From Pedobacter aquae (GTDB lineage Bacteria > Bacteroidota > Bacteroidia > Sphingobacteriales > Sphingobacteriaceae), in assembly GCF_008195825.1 (NCBI RefSeq), contig NZ_CP043329.1:496001-560000 (forward strand): a stretch of 64,000 nucleotides of DNA, in the 5' to 3' direction. This document shows, piece after piece, positions 1 to 8,231 of this stretch. Position numbers and translations under genes: made by a program. The notes under the pieces were generated by a model that searched no databases, was not told the origin of the DNA, and was given only the letters and a program-made list of their open reading frames with translations. The first letter of the stretch is position 1. Each line of letters begins with the position of its first letter.

Positions 1-89
1 TTATCATCAGAGGTTTTAGGCTCTGTGGCAAACAACTGGAATGTAGCCATACTTAAACCAATGGCCATAGCGGTAATGCTCAATTTCAT
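1..89 (-). CDS. Exported protein, N-terminal fragment only
   Basis: The first codons of a gene that runs off the left edge of the window. It starts with ATG at 89-87 and reads about 29 residues: a short basic start, then a hydrophobic stretch (ITAMAIGLSMATFQLFA) followed by a charged segment (TEPKTSDD). This looks like a cleavable signal peptide, so the product is probably exported. It is divergent from valS. Nothing more can be said about its function from 29 residues. Confidence 0.6.
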   Translation of the reverse strand, partial: MKLSITAMAIGLSMATFQLFATEPKTSDD

Positions 90-404
90 ACTCTGTTAGT
101 TAATTAGTTATTTAAATTTACTTTACAAAAGATGAAATGTTTAAACATCTATAATTTTGTTACTAACGATTAAACCAGTTGTAAATAAATTTTATCCCTG
201 TCTTGGCTAAAATACTGTCAAGAATGTGGGTGTGCATCCTTATTTTCATGTTTTCAGGAGTTAATACATACATAACTCTAAATCCATAAAAATATTGTTA
301 CAGATAGGTTAATAGAGATAAAATTTTAGTGAAGCTTAGGCCGATGATATAAATCTCATAAGAAACCTTATTTTTGCGGTTTATAAAGATTTCCGTTAAC
401 ATAT
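90..404. other. Intergenic region between the divergent exported-protein gene and valS
   Basis: This 315-base AT-rich spacer should hold the promoters for both divergent genes. The only clear element is a TAnnTTTG box just upstream of valS. I see no small ORF, structured RNA or repeat that I can support. Confidence 0.5.
369..376 (+). promoter_or_regulatory. Putative valS promoter, -7 box TATTTTTG
   Basis: TATTTTTG matches the Bacteroidota -7 consensus TAnnTTTG and lies 28 bases before the valS start codon. No convincing -33 TTTG partner is visible at the usual distance, so the call rests on the -7 element and its position. Confidence 0.45.
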
Positions 405-3080
405 ATGAGCATTTCTAAAACCTATAACCCCAAAGAGGCAGAGGCAAAGTGGTACCAATATTGGCTAGATCATAAATTCTTTAAATCTGTTCCGGATGAA
501 AGAGAGCCTTACACCATTGTTATTCCTCCGCCAAATGTTACAGGGGTATTACACATGGGGCACATGCTTAACAATACTATCCAAGATGTATTGATTCGTA
601 GAGCCAGAATGAAAGGTAAGAATGCTTGTTGGGTACCTGGTACAGACCATGCCTCTATTGCTACCGAGGCCAAAGTTGTTGCCATGCTTAAAGAAAAGGG
701 CATCAACAAAAAAGATATTTCTAGAGAAGAATTTTTGAAATATGCTTACGAGTGGAAAGACAAATACGGAGGTATCATCCTAGAGCAATTAAAAAAACTA
801 GGTGCTTCTTGCGATTGGGATAGAACAGCTTTTACCATGGATCCTGCTTTGTCTGAAGCCGTGATAGATACTTTTATCCATCTACATAAAAAAGGACTTA
901 TTTATCGTGGTGTAAGAATGGTAAACTGGGACCCTAAAGGTTTAACAGCCGTTTCTGATGAGGAAGTCATCCGTAAAGAGGTAAACCAAAAGTTGTATTA
1001 TATTAGGTATTTCTTAAGTCCACAGTCAGCAGACGGCGGTCAGCAGACTACTGACTTACAATACTTAATAATAGCTACCACCCGTCCAGAAACTATCATG
1101 GCTGATGCCGCCATTTGTATCAACCCAAATGATGAACGTTACAGCCATTTAAAAGGTAAAAAAGTCTTTATTCCATTAATCAATAAAGAGATTTCGGTTA
1201 TAGCCGATGAATATGTGGATATGGAGTTTGGTACCGGATGTTTAAAAGTAACGCCAGCACATGATTTAAACGATTATGAATTGGGTATTAAACATCATTT
1301 AGAAGTTATTGATATTTTAAATGATGATGGTACTTTAAACGAAAAAGCACAAATTTTAGTAGGCGAGGATAGGTTTATCGCTCGTAAGAAAATAGCTATA
1401 TTACTAGAAGAAGCGGGGCATTTAGAAAAAGTTGAGGATTATAAATCTCAAATAGGTTTTTCTGAACGTACCGATGCCGCCATAGAACCTAAACTTTCTA
1501 TGCAGTGGTTCTGTAAAATGGCAGAAATGGCTGGCCCGGCCTTAGATTATGTAAATAATGGTGATGTTAAACTGATACCAGATAAATTCATTAATACCTA
1601 CCGCCATTGGATGGAGCATGTGAAAGATTGGTGTATTTCTCGTCAATTGTGGTGGGGACAGCAAATACCGGCTTGGTATGCGCCTAATGGAGAAGTTGTA
1701 GTTGCTAAAACAGCCGAAGAGGCTCTAGATCAGTTTAAAAATCTAAAATCTGAATTCGCAAATCTAAAATCGAGCGATTTACGCCAAGACGAAGACGTTG
1801 TAGATACTTGGTTTTCTTCATGGTTGTGGCCGATATCGGTTTTTGATCCAACGGTTTGTGGTCATCCAGAAGCTAAAGGAAATGCCGACGTAAATTATTA
1901 TTACCCAACTAATGATTTGGTGACTGCACCAGAAATTTTATTTTTCTGGGTAGCCCGTATGATTATGGCTGGTCACGAGTTTAGAGGCGAAGTACCTTTC
2001 AAGAACGTATACTTAACAGGTATTGTTAGAGATAAACTAGGCAGAAAAATGTCTAAATCTTTAGGTAACTCGCCAGATCCATTAGATTTAATAGCACAAT
2101 ACGGTGCCGATGGTGTACGTGTAGGAATGCTTTTATGTTCGCCTGCGGGTAATGATATCATGTTTGATGAATCATCTTGCGAACAAGGAAGAAACTTTGC
2201 TAATAAAGTATGGAATGCCTTTAGATTGGTTAAAGGTTGGGAAGTTGATGAAACTTTACCAAATGTAAATGAAACTACCATAGCTTGGTTTGATAATCGT
2301 TTTAACGAAGCTTTAGCAGAAATAGAAAGCAATTTTAACCAGTACCGCTTATCAGAAGCATTAATGGCTTCTTATAAATTGGTTTGGGATGATTTCTGTG
2401 CTTGGTACTTAGAAATGGTTAAACCAGCTTACCAGCAACCTATTGATGCTGCAACTTATAAAGCTACTGTTGCTTATTTTGAAAACATTTTAAAGCTATT
2501 GCATCCGTTTATGCCTTTCTTAACAGAAGAATTATGGCATGATGAGGTTTTTGGAGCAAGAGCAGCAACAGATTGTTGTATCATTGCTCAAATGCCAGAA
2601 AGTAAGGCTGTAAATGCACAGTTGTTGAAAGAAATTGAGGTGGTTAAACAAGTGGTATCAGAGATTAGAAATATCAGAAATACCAAGCAAATTTCACCTA
2701 AAGAAGCTTTAAACTTAGCCATAAAAGTAAGTTCAGATATTAATTTCGAATCTTATAAAGCTATTATCGCTAAGTTGGCAAACATCAGCGAAATGTCTTA
2801 TACGCCAGATAAATTAAGTGGCGCTGCTTCTTTCTTAGCTGGTAGAGATGAGTTTTTTGTCCCTTTAGCAGGAAATATTGATACCGAAGCAGAGAAAGAA
2901 AAAATCAATAAAGAAATTGCCTATTTAGAAGGCTTTTTAAAAGCTGTTGATGCTAAGTTAAGTAACGAGCGTTTTGTGCAAAATGCAAAACCAGAAGTCG
3001 TAGCTAACGAGCAAAACAAAAAAGCCGATGCTGAAGCAAAAATCAAAATATTAAAAGAAAGCTTAGCGGCTTTTTTATAG
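405..3080 (+). CDS. valS: Valine-tRNA ligase
   Basis: Class I aminoacyl-tRNA synthetase that charges tRNA-Val in the cytoplasm. The HIGH signature is HMGH at residues 50-53 and the KMSKS loop is at 548-552. ATTRPET of the editing (CP1) domain, the DTWFSSWLWP segment, the anticodon-binding domain and a C-terminal coiled coil are all present. At 891 residues it is of normal length for Bacteroidota. Two short segments look like in-frame insertions built from simple repeats: about residues 205-219 (direct repeat GTCAGCAGAC) and 445-457 (direct repeat AAATCTAAAATC). Both lie at probable surface loops. It is transcribed alone and is followed by a strong terminator. Confidence 0.97.
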   Translation: MSISKTYNPKEAEAKWYQYWLDHKFFKSVPDEREPYTIVIPPPNVTGVLHMGHMLNNTIQDVLIRRARMKGKNACWVPGTDHASIATEAKVVAMLKEKGINKKDISREEFLKYAYEWKDKYGGIILEQLKKLGASCDWDRTAFTMDPALSEAVIDTFIHLHKKGLIYRGVRMVNWDPKGLTAVSDEEVIRKEVNQKLYYIRYFLSPQSADGGQQTTDLQYLIIATTRPETIMADAAICINPNDERYSHLKGKKVFIPLINKEISVIADEYVDMEFGTGCLKVTPAHDLNDYELGIKHHLEVIDILNDDGTLNEKAQILVGEDRFIARKKIAILLEEAGHLEKVEDYKSQIGFSERTDAAIEPKLSMQWFCKMAEMAGPALDYVNNGDVKLIPDKFINTYRHWMEHVKDWCISRQLWWGQQIPAWYAPNGEVVVAKTAEEALDQFKNLKSEFANLKSSDLRQDEDVVDTWFSSWLWPISVFDPTVCGHPEAKGNADVNYYYPTNDLVTAPEILFFWVARMIMAGHEFRGEVPFKNVYLTGIVRDKLGRKMSKSLGNSPDPLDLIAQYGADGVRVGMLLCSPAGNDIMFDESSCEQGRNFANKVWNAFRLVKGWEVDETLPNVNETTIAWFDNRFNEALAEIESNFNQYRLSEALMASYKLVWDDFCAWYLEMVKPAYQQPIDAATYKATVAYFENILKLLHPFMPFLTEELWHDEVFGARAATDCCIIAQMPESKAVNAQLLKEIEVVKQVVSEIRNIRNTKQISPKEALNLAIKVSSDINFESYKAIIAKLANISEMSYTPDKLSGAASFLAGRDEFFVPLAGNIDTEAEKEKINKEIAYLEGFLKAVDAKLSNERFVQNAKPEVVANEQNKKADAEAKIKILKESLAAFL
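1024..1056 (+). repeat. Repeat-like insertion inside valS, site 1
   Basis: GTCAGCAGAC occurs twice (1025-1034 and 1039-1048), and the segment is bounded by the inverted pair AGTCAG (1024-1029) and CTGACT (1051-1056). It keeps the valS frame and encodes a polar loop rich in Ser, Gln, Thr and Asp just before the conserved ATTRPET motif. Confidence 0.55.
1739..1771 (+). repeat. Repeat-like insertion inside valS, site 2
   Basis: AAATCTAAAATC occurs twice, at 1739-1750 and 1760-1771. It encodes the NLKSEFANLKSSDL loop before the conserved RQDEDVVDTWFSS motif. The A-rich words resemble those in the repeat-filled spacers of this window. Confidence 0.5.
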
Positions 3081-3088
3081 TGATAGAG

Positions 3089-3138
3089 TTGAAAGTACAG
3101 AGTAGAAAGTAGAAAGTACAGAGTATAAAGTAGAAAGT
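3089..3138 (+). repeat. Imperfect tandem repeat after valS (GAAAGTA-based)
   Basis: Words GAAAGTACAGAGTA and GAAAGTAGAAAGTA alternate several times directly after the valS stop codon and run into the terminator stem. It is noncoding and of the kind of short-word repetition seen elsewhere in this window. Confidence 0.6.
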
Positions 3139-3179
3139 AAAAAGAAGCAATCCATATAAATGAGATTGCTTCTTTTTTT
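3139..3179 (+). terminator. Rho-independent terminator of valS
   Basis: A 14-base stem (AAAAAGAAGCAATC at 3139-3152 pairing with 3163-3176), a 10-base loop and a run of T residues. It lies 58 bases after the valS stop. Confidence 0.85.
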
Positions 3180-3204
3180 GTGAATTAGAAAATTAAAAAT
3201 TAAA

Positions 3205-3503
3205 AATTCAAAAGGAAAAATTCAAAAATCAAAAACCTTTAAAAACGTCCAAAATTTTCATCTAGAACTGGAAACAGGAAACTCAGAACTGGTAACTGAT
3301 TTAAATTCAAAAGGAAAAATTAAAAATTCAAAAACCTTTAATAACGCCCAAAATAGACATCCAGAACTGAAAACAGGAAACTCAGAACTGGTAACTGATT
3401 TAAAATTCAAAAGGAAAAATTCAAAAATCAAAAACCTTTAAAAACGCTTAAAATAGACATCCAGAACTGAAAACTCGCAACTGTCAACTGGCAACTGATT
3501 TAA
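3205..3503 (+). repeat. Three tandem copies of a ~100-base noncoding repeat
   Basis: Copies begin near 3205, 3304 and 3404 with period 99-100. Each holds an A-rich half (AATTCAAAAGGAAAAATT), then ACCTTTAA, AACG and CAAAAT words, then a half built from words such as AGAACTG, GAAACAGGAAACTC and GGTAACTGATTT. No frame is open through it. The reverse complement of a related unit lies at 28.9-29.2 kb, so this is a dispersed family. With the tandem arrays on either side it fills nearly all of the 577-base gap 3081-3657. Confidence 0.8.
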
Positions 3504-3577
3504 TAAAGAGATTGCTTCTTCGTTCCTCATCGCAACGACCTAATCACCTAATGAACCAATATCTAATGAACTACTCC

Positions 3578-3657
3578 CTAACCACCTAACAAACTAACCA
3601 CCTAACAAACTAACCACCTAACAAACTAACCACCTAACAAACTAACCACCTAACAAA
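3578..3657 (+). repeat. Five perfect tandem copies of a 16-mer
   Basis: CTAACCACCTAACAAA is repeated five times without a mismatch (3578-3657). It continues into a degenerate sixth unit that supplies the stop codon of the minus-strand gene at 3658. There are no unique spacers, so it is not a CRISPR array. A related TTGGTTAG word repeat lies after 28682. Confidence 0.9.
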
Positions 3658-4146
3658 CTAACCAACCAACAACCCATCTATATGGTTAGCAGGTTTTAGT
3701 TCTTCTATATGATTTCTTAAAAATTCTTTGATTTCCCAACGCTTCGTATCGCACCTCACATTGTCTAAACCAACGCGATAGGTTTCTCCGTTTTGATGGT
3801 GAAAAATAACGGCGTTAAAGCGGGTTTCAAATCCTTTTAAAGATGTAAAAGACAACTTCAAATCCTGTTGCTCGGTACCTGAGTTATCTTTGATCAGCAG
3901 AAATTCATCTGTAATAAGGATAAACTGGTTCTCCTCAATCTTGAAAATGTAATAGAGGTGAAACACCAATAAGGTAACAATAGGGCTGATGGTATACACC
4001 AAATAAGAGAATAAATCTTTTATCAGCACTTGGTTGAAAAATAATAAGCTGGTAATGATACCAATGTTGAGCGTCGTGAGATAGATTAAAATTTGATGCT
4101 TAGAAAGTTTAGTTTCCTTACATTTGATGTAAATTTTATCACTCAT
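3658..4146 (-). CDS. Small membrane protein of unknown function
   Basis: A 162-residue protein with two probable membrane helices (about residues 18-38 and 46-68), then a soluble C-terminal domain of beta-strand character. The layout recalls small PH-like membrane proteins, but I do not recognise a named family. The last residues (DGLLVG) and the stop codon are encoded by a degenerate unit of the adjacent 16-mer array, so the C-terminus may have been set by repeat expansion. It is followed on the minus strand only by repeats. Function unknown. Confidence 0.7.
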   Translation of the reverse strand: MSDKIYIKCKETKLSKHQILIYLTTLNIGIITSLLFFNQVLIKDLFSYLVYTISPIVTLLVFHLYYIFKIEENQFILITDEFLLIKDNSGTEQQDLKLSFTSLKGFETRFNAVIFHHQNGETYRVGLDNVRCDTKRWEIKEFLRNHIEELKPANHIDGLLVG

Positions 4147-4234
4147 GATTTATTGTTTAATTATACGTTTATACGGAGTGATTCTATAAAAGGTTATCAT
4201 CACCTATAAAAATCATTTCAAACGGAATAAATCA

Positions 4235-4693
4235 TTATTTATTTATGTATAAAGGCAGTTCTTCCAAAAACTGATAAGTCTGGTTCACGTAATCCATCCT
4301 ACAATAAGCATGTGTAATACCATTGGTAACCACCAAATAATTCACCTGATGAATCATGTTATATCTAGCAGCTTGGTCAAAAACATCCTGATTTATTTTT
4401 ACATGCGTAGCCTTACATTCTACCAAAACATCGGCTTTACCATCTTTATCAAAAACAACAATATCGGTACGTTTTTTTAGTTGATGTAAGTTTAAACCAC
4501 CTTCTAGTTTGATTAAGCCTTTTGGATATTTTTTTTGGATGATGAGATATTGCACAAAATGCTGCCTAACCCATTCTTCTGGTGTTAAAACCAATTGCTT
4601 TTTCCTCAGCTCATCATAAATAAAAAGCTGCTCTTCTTTTTGCGTAAGCTTAAAAGGGTAAGGCGGAAGGTTTAAAGGTACTGGTTTAAACAT
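4235..4693 (-). CDS. HsdR N-terminal-like (PD-(D/E)xK) protein
   Basis: A 152-residue stand-alone protein resembling the N-terminal nuclease domain of type I restriction subunit R. The PD-(D/E)xK elements are visible as RTDIVVFD (about residues 77-84) and LVECKA (about 90-95), followed by a helix and the strand YLVVTNG. No helicase part or hsdM/hsdS genes are nearby, so restriction activity is not implied. It is divergent from holA with 68 bases between starts. Homologues of this size are, to my knowledge, common in Bacteroidota next to holA, but their function is unclear. Confidence 0.75.
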   Translation of the reverse strand: MFKPVPLNLPPYPFKLTQKEEQLFIYDELRKKQLVLTPEEWVRQHFVQYLIIQKKYPKGLIKLEGGLNLHQLKKRTDIVVFDKDGKADVLVECKATHVKINQDVFDQAARYNMIHQVNYLVVTNGITHAYCRMDYVNQTYQFLEELPLYINK

Positions 4694-4761
4694 GCTGCTA
4701 AATTAGAACGAATTTTAAATATGCTGAATTATTTTGATGATTATAGCTAATTTCGTTCATC

Positions 4762-5766
4762 ATGACGGCAGAAGAAATCATCAAAGATATTAAGGCGAGA
4801 AAGCTAAAACCTATTTACTTGTTGCATGGCGAAGAAAGTTATTATATAGATTTAATTGCCGATGCGCTTGAACAGTATGTCTTGTCTGATGCCGAAAAAG
4901 GCTTTAACCAAACCATTTTATATGGTAAAGATACCGAAGCTATACAGGTGATAAATGCCGCGAAGCGTTACCCTATGATGAGCGATTACCAATTGGTGTT
5001 GGTGAAAGAAGCTCAAGAATTGAAATTGGATAAAGCTGCTGATCAGTTTCAGGCTTATTGCGAAAAACCGCTGACTAGTACCATTTTAGTGCTTTGTCAT
5101 AAATATGGGAAGTTTGATAAGCGTAAGAAAGTTTATAAAGTTTTAGAGAAAACAGGGCTAGTTTTTGAATCAAATACCATTTACGAGAATAAAGTTCCTG
5201 CATGGATAGAGGATTTCATCAAAACTAAAAAATATCATATTAACCCCAAAGCATCAGCACTTTTAGCAGAATATTTGGGTAACGATTTAAGTAAAATTGC
5301 CAATGAGCTAGAGAAATTGATGCTGAATGTGCCGCAAGGACAAGAAATCACCACCAAAGAAGTTCAGGATAATATTGGTATCAGTAAAGAATTTAATGTT
5401 TTTGAGCTGCAAAATGCTTTAGCCAGAAAAGATGCTTTAAAAGCCAATCAGATTATTAATTATTTTGAGGCTAATCCAAAATCGAACCCTATTGTATTGG
5501 TAATGGGTAATTTAAATACCTGGTTTACCAAGATATTGAAGTACCATTATGTTAAAGATAAATCACAATTGGCTAAAGAACTAGGTGTAAATCCTTACTT
5601 TGTAAAAGATTACGATTTAGCAGCCCGTAATTATAGTTTAGGAAAAACATTTCAGGTGATTTCTTTATTAAGAGAATACGATTTAAAATCTAAAGGGGTA
5701 GAATCTACTGGTAATACAGAACACGGCGATTTAATGCGAGAATTGGTGTGGAAGATATTGCATTGA
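4762..5766 (+). CDS. holA: DNA polymerase III subunit delta
   Basis: Clamp-loader delta subunit, which opens the sliding clamp during replication. The 334-residue length is typical. The N-terminus has the family start (PIYLLHGEESYYIDLIADAL), then the AAA+-like domain without a Walker A motif (KRYPMMSDYQLVLVKEA), the ELEKLMLNV segment and the C-terminal helical collar domain. It is divergent from the HsdR-N-like gene. Confidence 0.92.
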   Translation: MTAEEIIKDIKARKLKPIYLLHGEESYYIDLIADALEQYVLSDAEKGFNQTILYGKDTEAIQVINAAKRYPMMSDYQLVLVKEAQELKLDKAADQFQAYCEKPLTSTILVLCHKYGKFDKRKKVYKVLEKTGLVFESNTIYENKVPAWIEDFIKTKKYHINPKASALLAEYLGNDLSKIANELEKLMLNVPQGQEITTKEVQDNIGISKEFNVFELQNALARKDALKANQIINYFEANPKSNPIVLVMGNLNTWFTKILKYHYVKDKSQLAKELGVNPYFVKDYDLAARNYSLGKTFQVISLLREYDLKSKGVESTGNTEHGDLMRELVWKILH

Positions 5767-5844
5767 GATAGGGTTATTAAGTTTTAGTAATAAAATCCCT
5801 TTTATTAATTTCAATCTTGTTAATTAAGTATAAATACGTAAAAA

Positions 5845-6249
5845 ATGAATTATTGGTTAGTTAAATCAGAGCCATTTAAATACAGCTGGGAGCAGTTTAA
5901 TAAAGATGGTAGAACTTTTTGGGATGGTGTGCGTAATTACCAAGCCAGAAATAATCTAAAAGCCATGAAAGAAGGCGATTTAGTGATGTTTTATCATAGT
6001 AATGAAGGTAAACATGTGGTAGGTATTGCTAAGGTGGTAAAAGAATTTTATCAAGACCCTACAACTGAAGATACCAATTGGGTAGTGGTAGATTTAGCTC
6101 CGGTAGAAACCTTAAAAAATCCGGTTACACTAGAAACCATCAAAAACGATCTGTTTTTAAAAGATATTTCTTTAGTAAGACAAGGTAGATTGTCTGTAAT
6201 GCCACTCAAGCAAAATGAGTTTGATAGAATTATAGAATTAGGTTCTTAA
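5845..6249 (+). CDS. EVE domain protein
   Basis: A single EVE domain of 134 residues, a PUA-like fold believed to read modified bases in nucleic acids. The diagnostic start (MNYWLVKSEPFKYSWEQF), the motif GVRNYQARNNLKAMKEGD and YHSNEGKHVVGIAKVVKE are all present. The family is widespread and usually stands alone. It lies 78 bases after holA and may share its transcript. There are no adjacent modification or restriction genes apart from the HsdR-N-like domain on the other side of holA. Confidence 0.9.
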   Translation: MNYWLVKSEPFKYSWEQFNKDGRTFWDGVRNYQARNNLKAMKEGDLVMFYHSNEGKHVVGIAKVVKEFYQDPTTEDTNWVVVDLAPVETLKNPVTLETIKNDLFLKDISLVRQGRLSVMPLKQNEFDRIIELGS

Positions 6250-6340
6250 ATACTCATTAAAATAAGAAAACGTTAGAAATATAGGTGTAAATTATCCTGG
6301 ATTCAACAATTTTTTTTAGATTTAGTATAAATTATTAAAG

Positions 6341-6574
6341 ATGGATATTTCATTAAAATATAAAATAGTAGAGAAAATTATCACTAGTAATGATGAAGCT
6401 TTATTGAATGAGATACAATCTTTAATAGGTTTATCAGAGAGTGACTTTTGGAGTGAGATTCCTTCAGAAGTAAAAAAAGCAATTCATCAATCTCAATTAG
6501 AACATGATCATGGTAAGGGCATTCCTAGCCATCAAGTAATGGACGAACTGAAGAGTCGCTTTTTAAACAGATAA
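6341..6574 (+). CDS. Antitoxin of a RelE/ParE-type addiction module
   Basis: A 77-residue protein of the kind annotated as addiction-module antitoxin. It has an N-terminal helical part (IVEKIITSNDEALLNEIQSLI), then a region with SDFWSEIPSEVKKAIHQSQLEHDHGKGIPSHQVMDELK characteristics seen in short antitoxins that pair with RelE/ParE toxins. The toxin reading frame starts one base after its stop codon. The antitoxin frame is intact while the toxin frame is interrupted. Confidence 0.75.
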   Translation: MDISLKYKIVEKIITSNDEALLNEIQSLIGLSESDFWSEIPSEVKKAIHQSQLEHDHGKGIPSHQVMDELKSRFLNR

Positions 6575-6575
6575 T

Positions 6576-6872
6576 ATGGAATATTATCCAATCATTTGGT
6601 CTCCTGTTGCGAAAAGTAGTTATTATAATATTCTAGAATAATTAGAACATCATTGGACAATAAAGGAGATTGAAGCCTTTTTTAATCGTACAGAAGAAGT
6701 ATTAGAGCATATTTCAAGAAACCCTTTGCTTTTTCCTTATTCTAAAGAAGGGGGTATACATAAATGTGTGCTTGTGAAACAAGTAAGTTTATTTTATAGA
6801 ATTAAAGCAAATAATGTAGAACTTTTGGTGTTTTGGGATACACGCCAAGATCCAGCTAAATTAGTTTTATAG
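6576..6872 (+). pseudogene. RelE/ParE-type toxin with premature stop
   Basis: Reading from ATG at 6576 gives MEYYPIIWSPVAKSSYYNILE, then TAA as codon 22, then the same frame continues for the rest of a RelE/ParE-like toxin (HHWTIKEIEAFF, FPYSKEGGIHKCVLVKQ, LLVFWDTRQDP) to TAG at 6872. Total length is 99 codons, normal for the family. There is no frameshift: the only defect is one codon, possibly TAT to TAA because family members often have Tyr or another aromatic there. There is no good restart codon. The last bases overlap the convergent gene at 6867. Confidence 0.8.
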
Positions 6873-8201
6873 AGTTGTTTTTAATTTTTGCGTTTTTGAT
6901 AAACCCCAAACCTCATAAATCAAAAAAGCCATCAACAAACCATACTCTACCATCACTAAAACCATACTTTCTTGATAAGGTTGAGTGCTGTAAGTATAAT
7001 AGCTTAGGCAAATCAGAAAACTCCAAACTATACCAAAGCGCCATTTTATAAAAGGGCTCAACGCAACCAAAAATAAGATATACCAAGGATGTACAATAGC
7101 TCCAAAAATATTATAAATAAAAATGAGCCAGAAAATACCCTCAAATAAGTTTTTACTTTTAATATAAGTGATAATAAAGCCCGCCAAAGTAAGGGCAATA
7201 AGTAACTTACTGATTTTGGCAATGGGGTTATAGTTGTAAATTTCCCATCCTATAGTTCTAAATAATTGATAAAAGCTCCCATTAAACTCAAATTTTCCAT
7301 AATAAAGATTCAGACTCCCTTTAAAATTCATCAATAATTTTTCTGAATGTATAAAAGGCAAGAATAGTAGTAAACAAATAAAGCCTGTGATAAAGCTCAT
7401 GAAAACAGCTTTTTTAAAGCCTATATTTTTAATCAGCAAGGGTAAAAAGATGATGGGTAAAAGTTTACTGCAAACAGCAAGCGCTAAAGATACGGAAGCT
7501 AAAATCCATCTGTTTTTTAGAAGCATCCAAATAAATAAAAGGGTGAAAAATATCATAACTGCCTCAAAATGCAGGTTTCCGGTAAATTCTATAATCACTA
7601 AAGGGTTTAAGGCGTATAAGAAAACCAATCGTTCATCTTTTTGATAGTGTTTTAAAAGTTTTTTAATGAGGATAATATTTCCAATATCAAACAAGAGTAT
7701 AAAACTTCTTAAAATAATAACTGAGCTTAATAAATGCTCTTTGCCAGGTATCGCACTCAAATAAAAAGCTAGCTGATTTACGGGCGGATAAACCGAAAAA
7801 TAATCTGGAGAATTCATCTTGGTAAACAAGAATAGATCTACCCAAGGAGCAGGGTTTTCTATAAAATCAGAAGGTTTATTCCCAAACGGGTTAATGCCTT
7901 GATGTATTAATTGCCCATCCCAGATAAAACGGTAAACATCATCACTTAATATCGGGAAGCTAAAGAGTAACACGCCTCTTAATAAAATACTTAAAAAAAG
8001 GTTGTTCTTGTTATAGTTTGTGGATGTTTTATCATGAATGATTAATCCATAAAAAATAAAACAAGCGCCTAAACAAAGTATGAGAGGTGTAAAAGAAGTT
8101 CTATTAGGTATTAAATAAGCGATATAAGTAAGTGTAGAAATGTATAAACAAGCTAAAATCACATGATGAAAATTGTAAGAATGATTTTTGCCATTTAACA
8201 T
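6867..8201 (-). CDS. GT-C type mannosyltransferase-like membrane protein
   Basis: A polytopic membrane protein of 444 residues with about ten or more hydrophobic segments. The luminal-loop acidic motif (SDDVYRFIWDGQLIHQGINPF) typical of DUF2029/GT87-type, lipid-linked sugar-dependent transferases follows the second or third segment. It probably transfers a hexose from a polyprenyl phosphate donor in the cytoplasmic membrane; the acceptor is unknown. I chose ATG at 8201: the upstream ATG at 8258 would overlap the divergent gene, and its added residues look non-native. It ends within the toxin pseudogene. Confidence 0.8.
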   Translation of the reverse strand: MLNGKNHSYNFHHVILACLYISTLTYIAYLIPNRTSFTPLILCLGACFIFYGLIIHDKTSTNYNKNNLFLSILLRGVLLFSFPILSDDVYRFIWDGQLIHQGINPFGNKPSDFIENPAPWVDLFLFTKMNSPDYFSVYPPVNQLAFYLSAIPGKEHLLSSVIILRSFILLFDIGNIILIKKLLKHYQKDERLVFLYALNPLVIIEFTGNLHFEAVMIFFTLLFIWMLLKNRWILASVSLALAVCSKLLPIIFLPLLIKNIGFKKAVFMSFITGFICLLLFLPFIHSEKLLMNFKGSLNLYYGKFEFNGSFYQLFRTIGWEIYNYNPIAKISKLLIALTLAGFIITYIKSKNLFEGIFWLIFIYNIFGAIVHPWYILFLVALSPFIKWRFGIVWSFLICLSYYTYSTQPYQESMVLVMVEYGLLMAFLIYEVWGLSKTQKLKTTL

Positions 8202-8231
8202 GTTAAGAAGTTTAAATTTGTAAGTAAAAGT

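Noticed and set aside
3578-3657. Regular repeat array that could be taken for a CRISPR
   Set aside because: The 16-mers are contiguous without spacers and the unit is too short; no cas genes are present.
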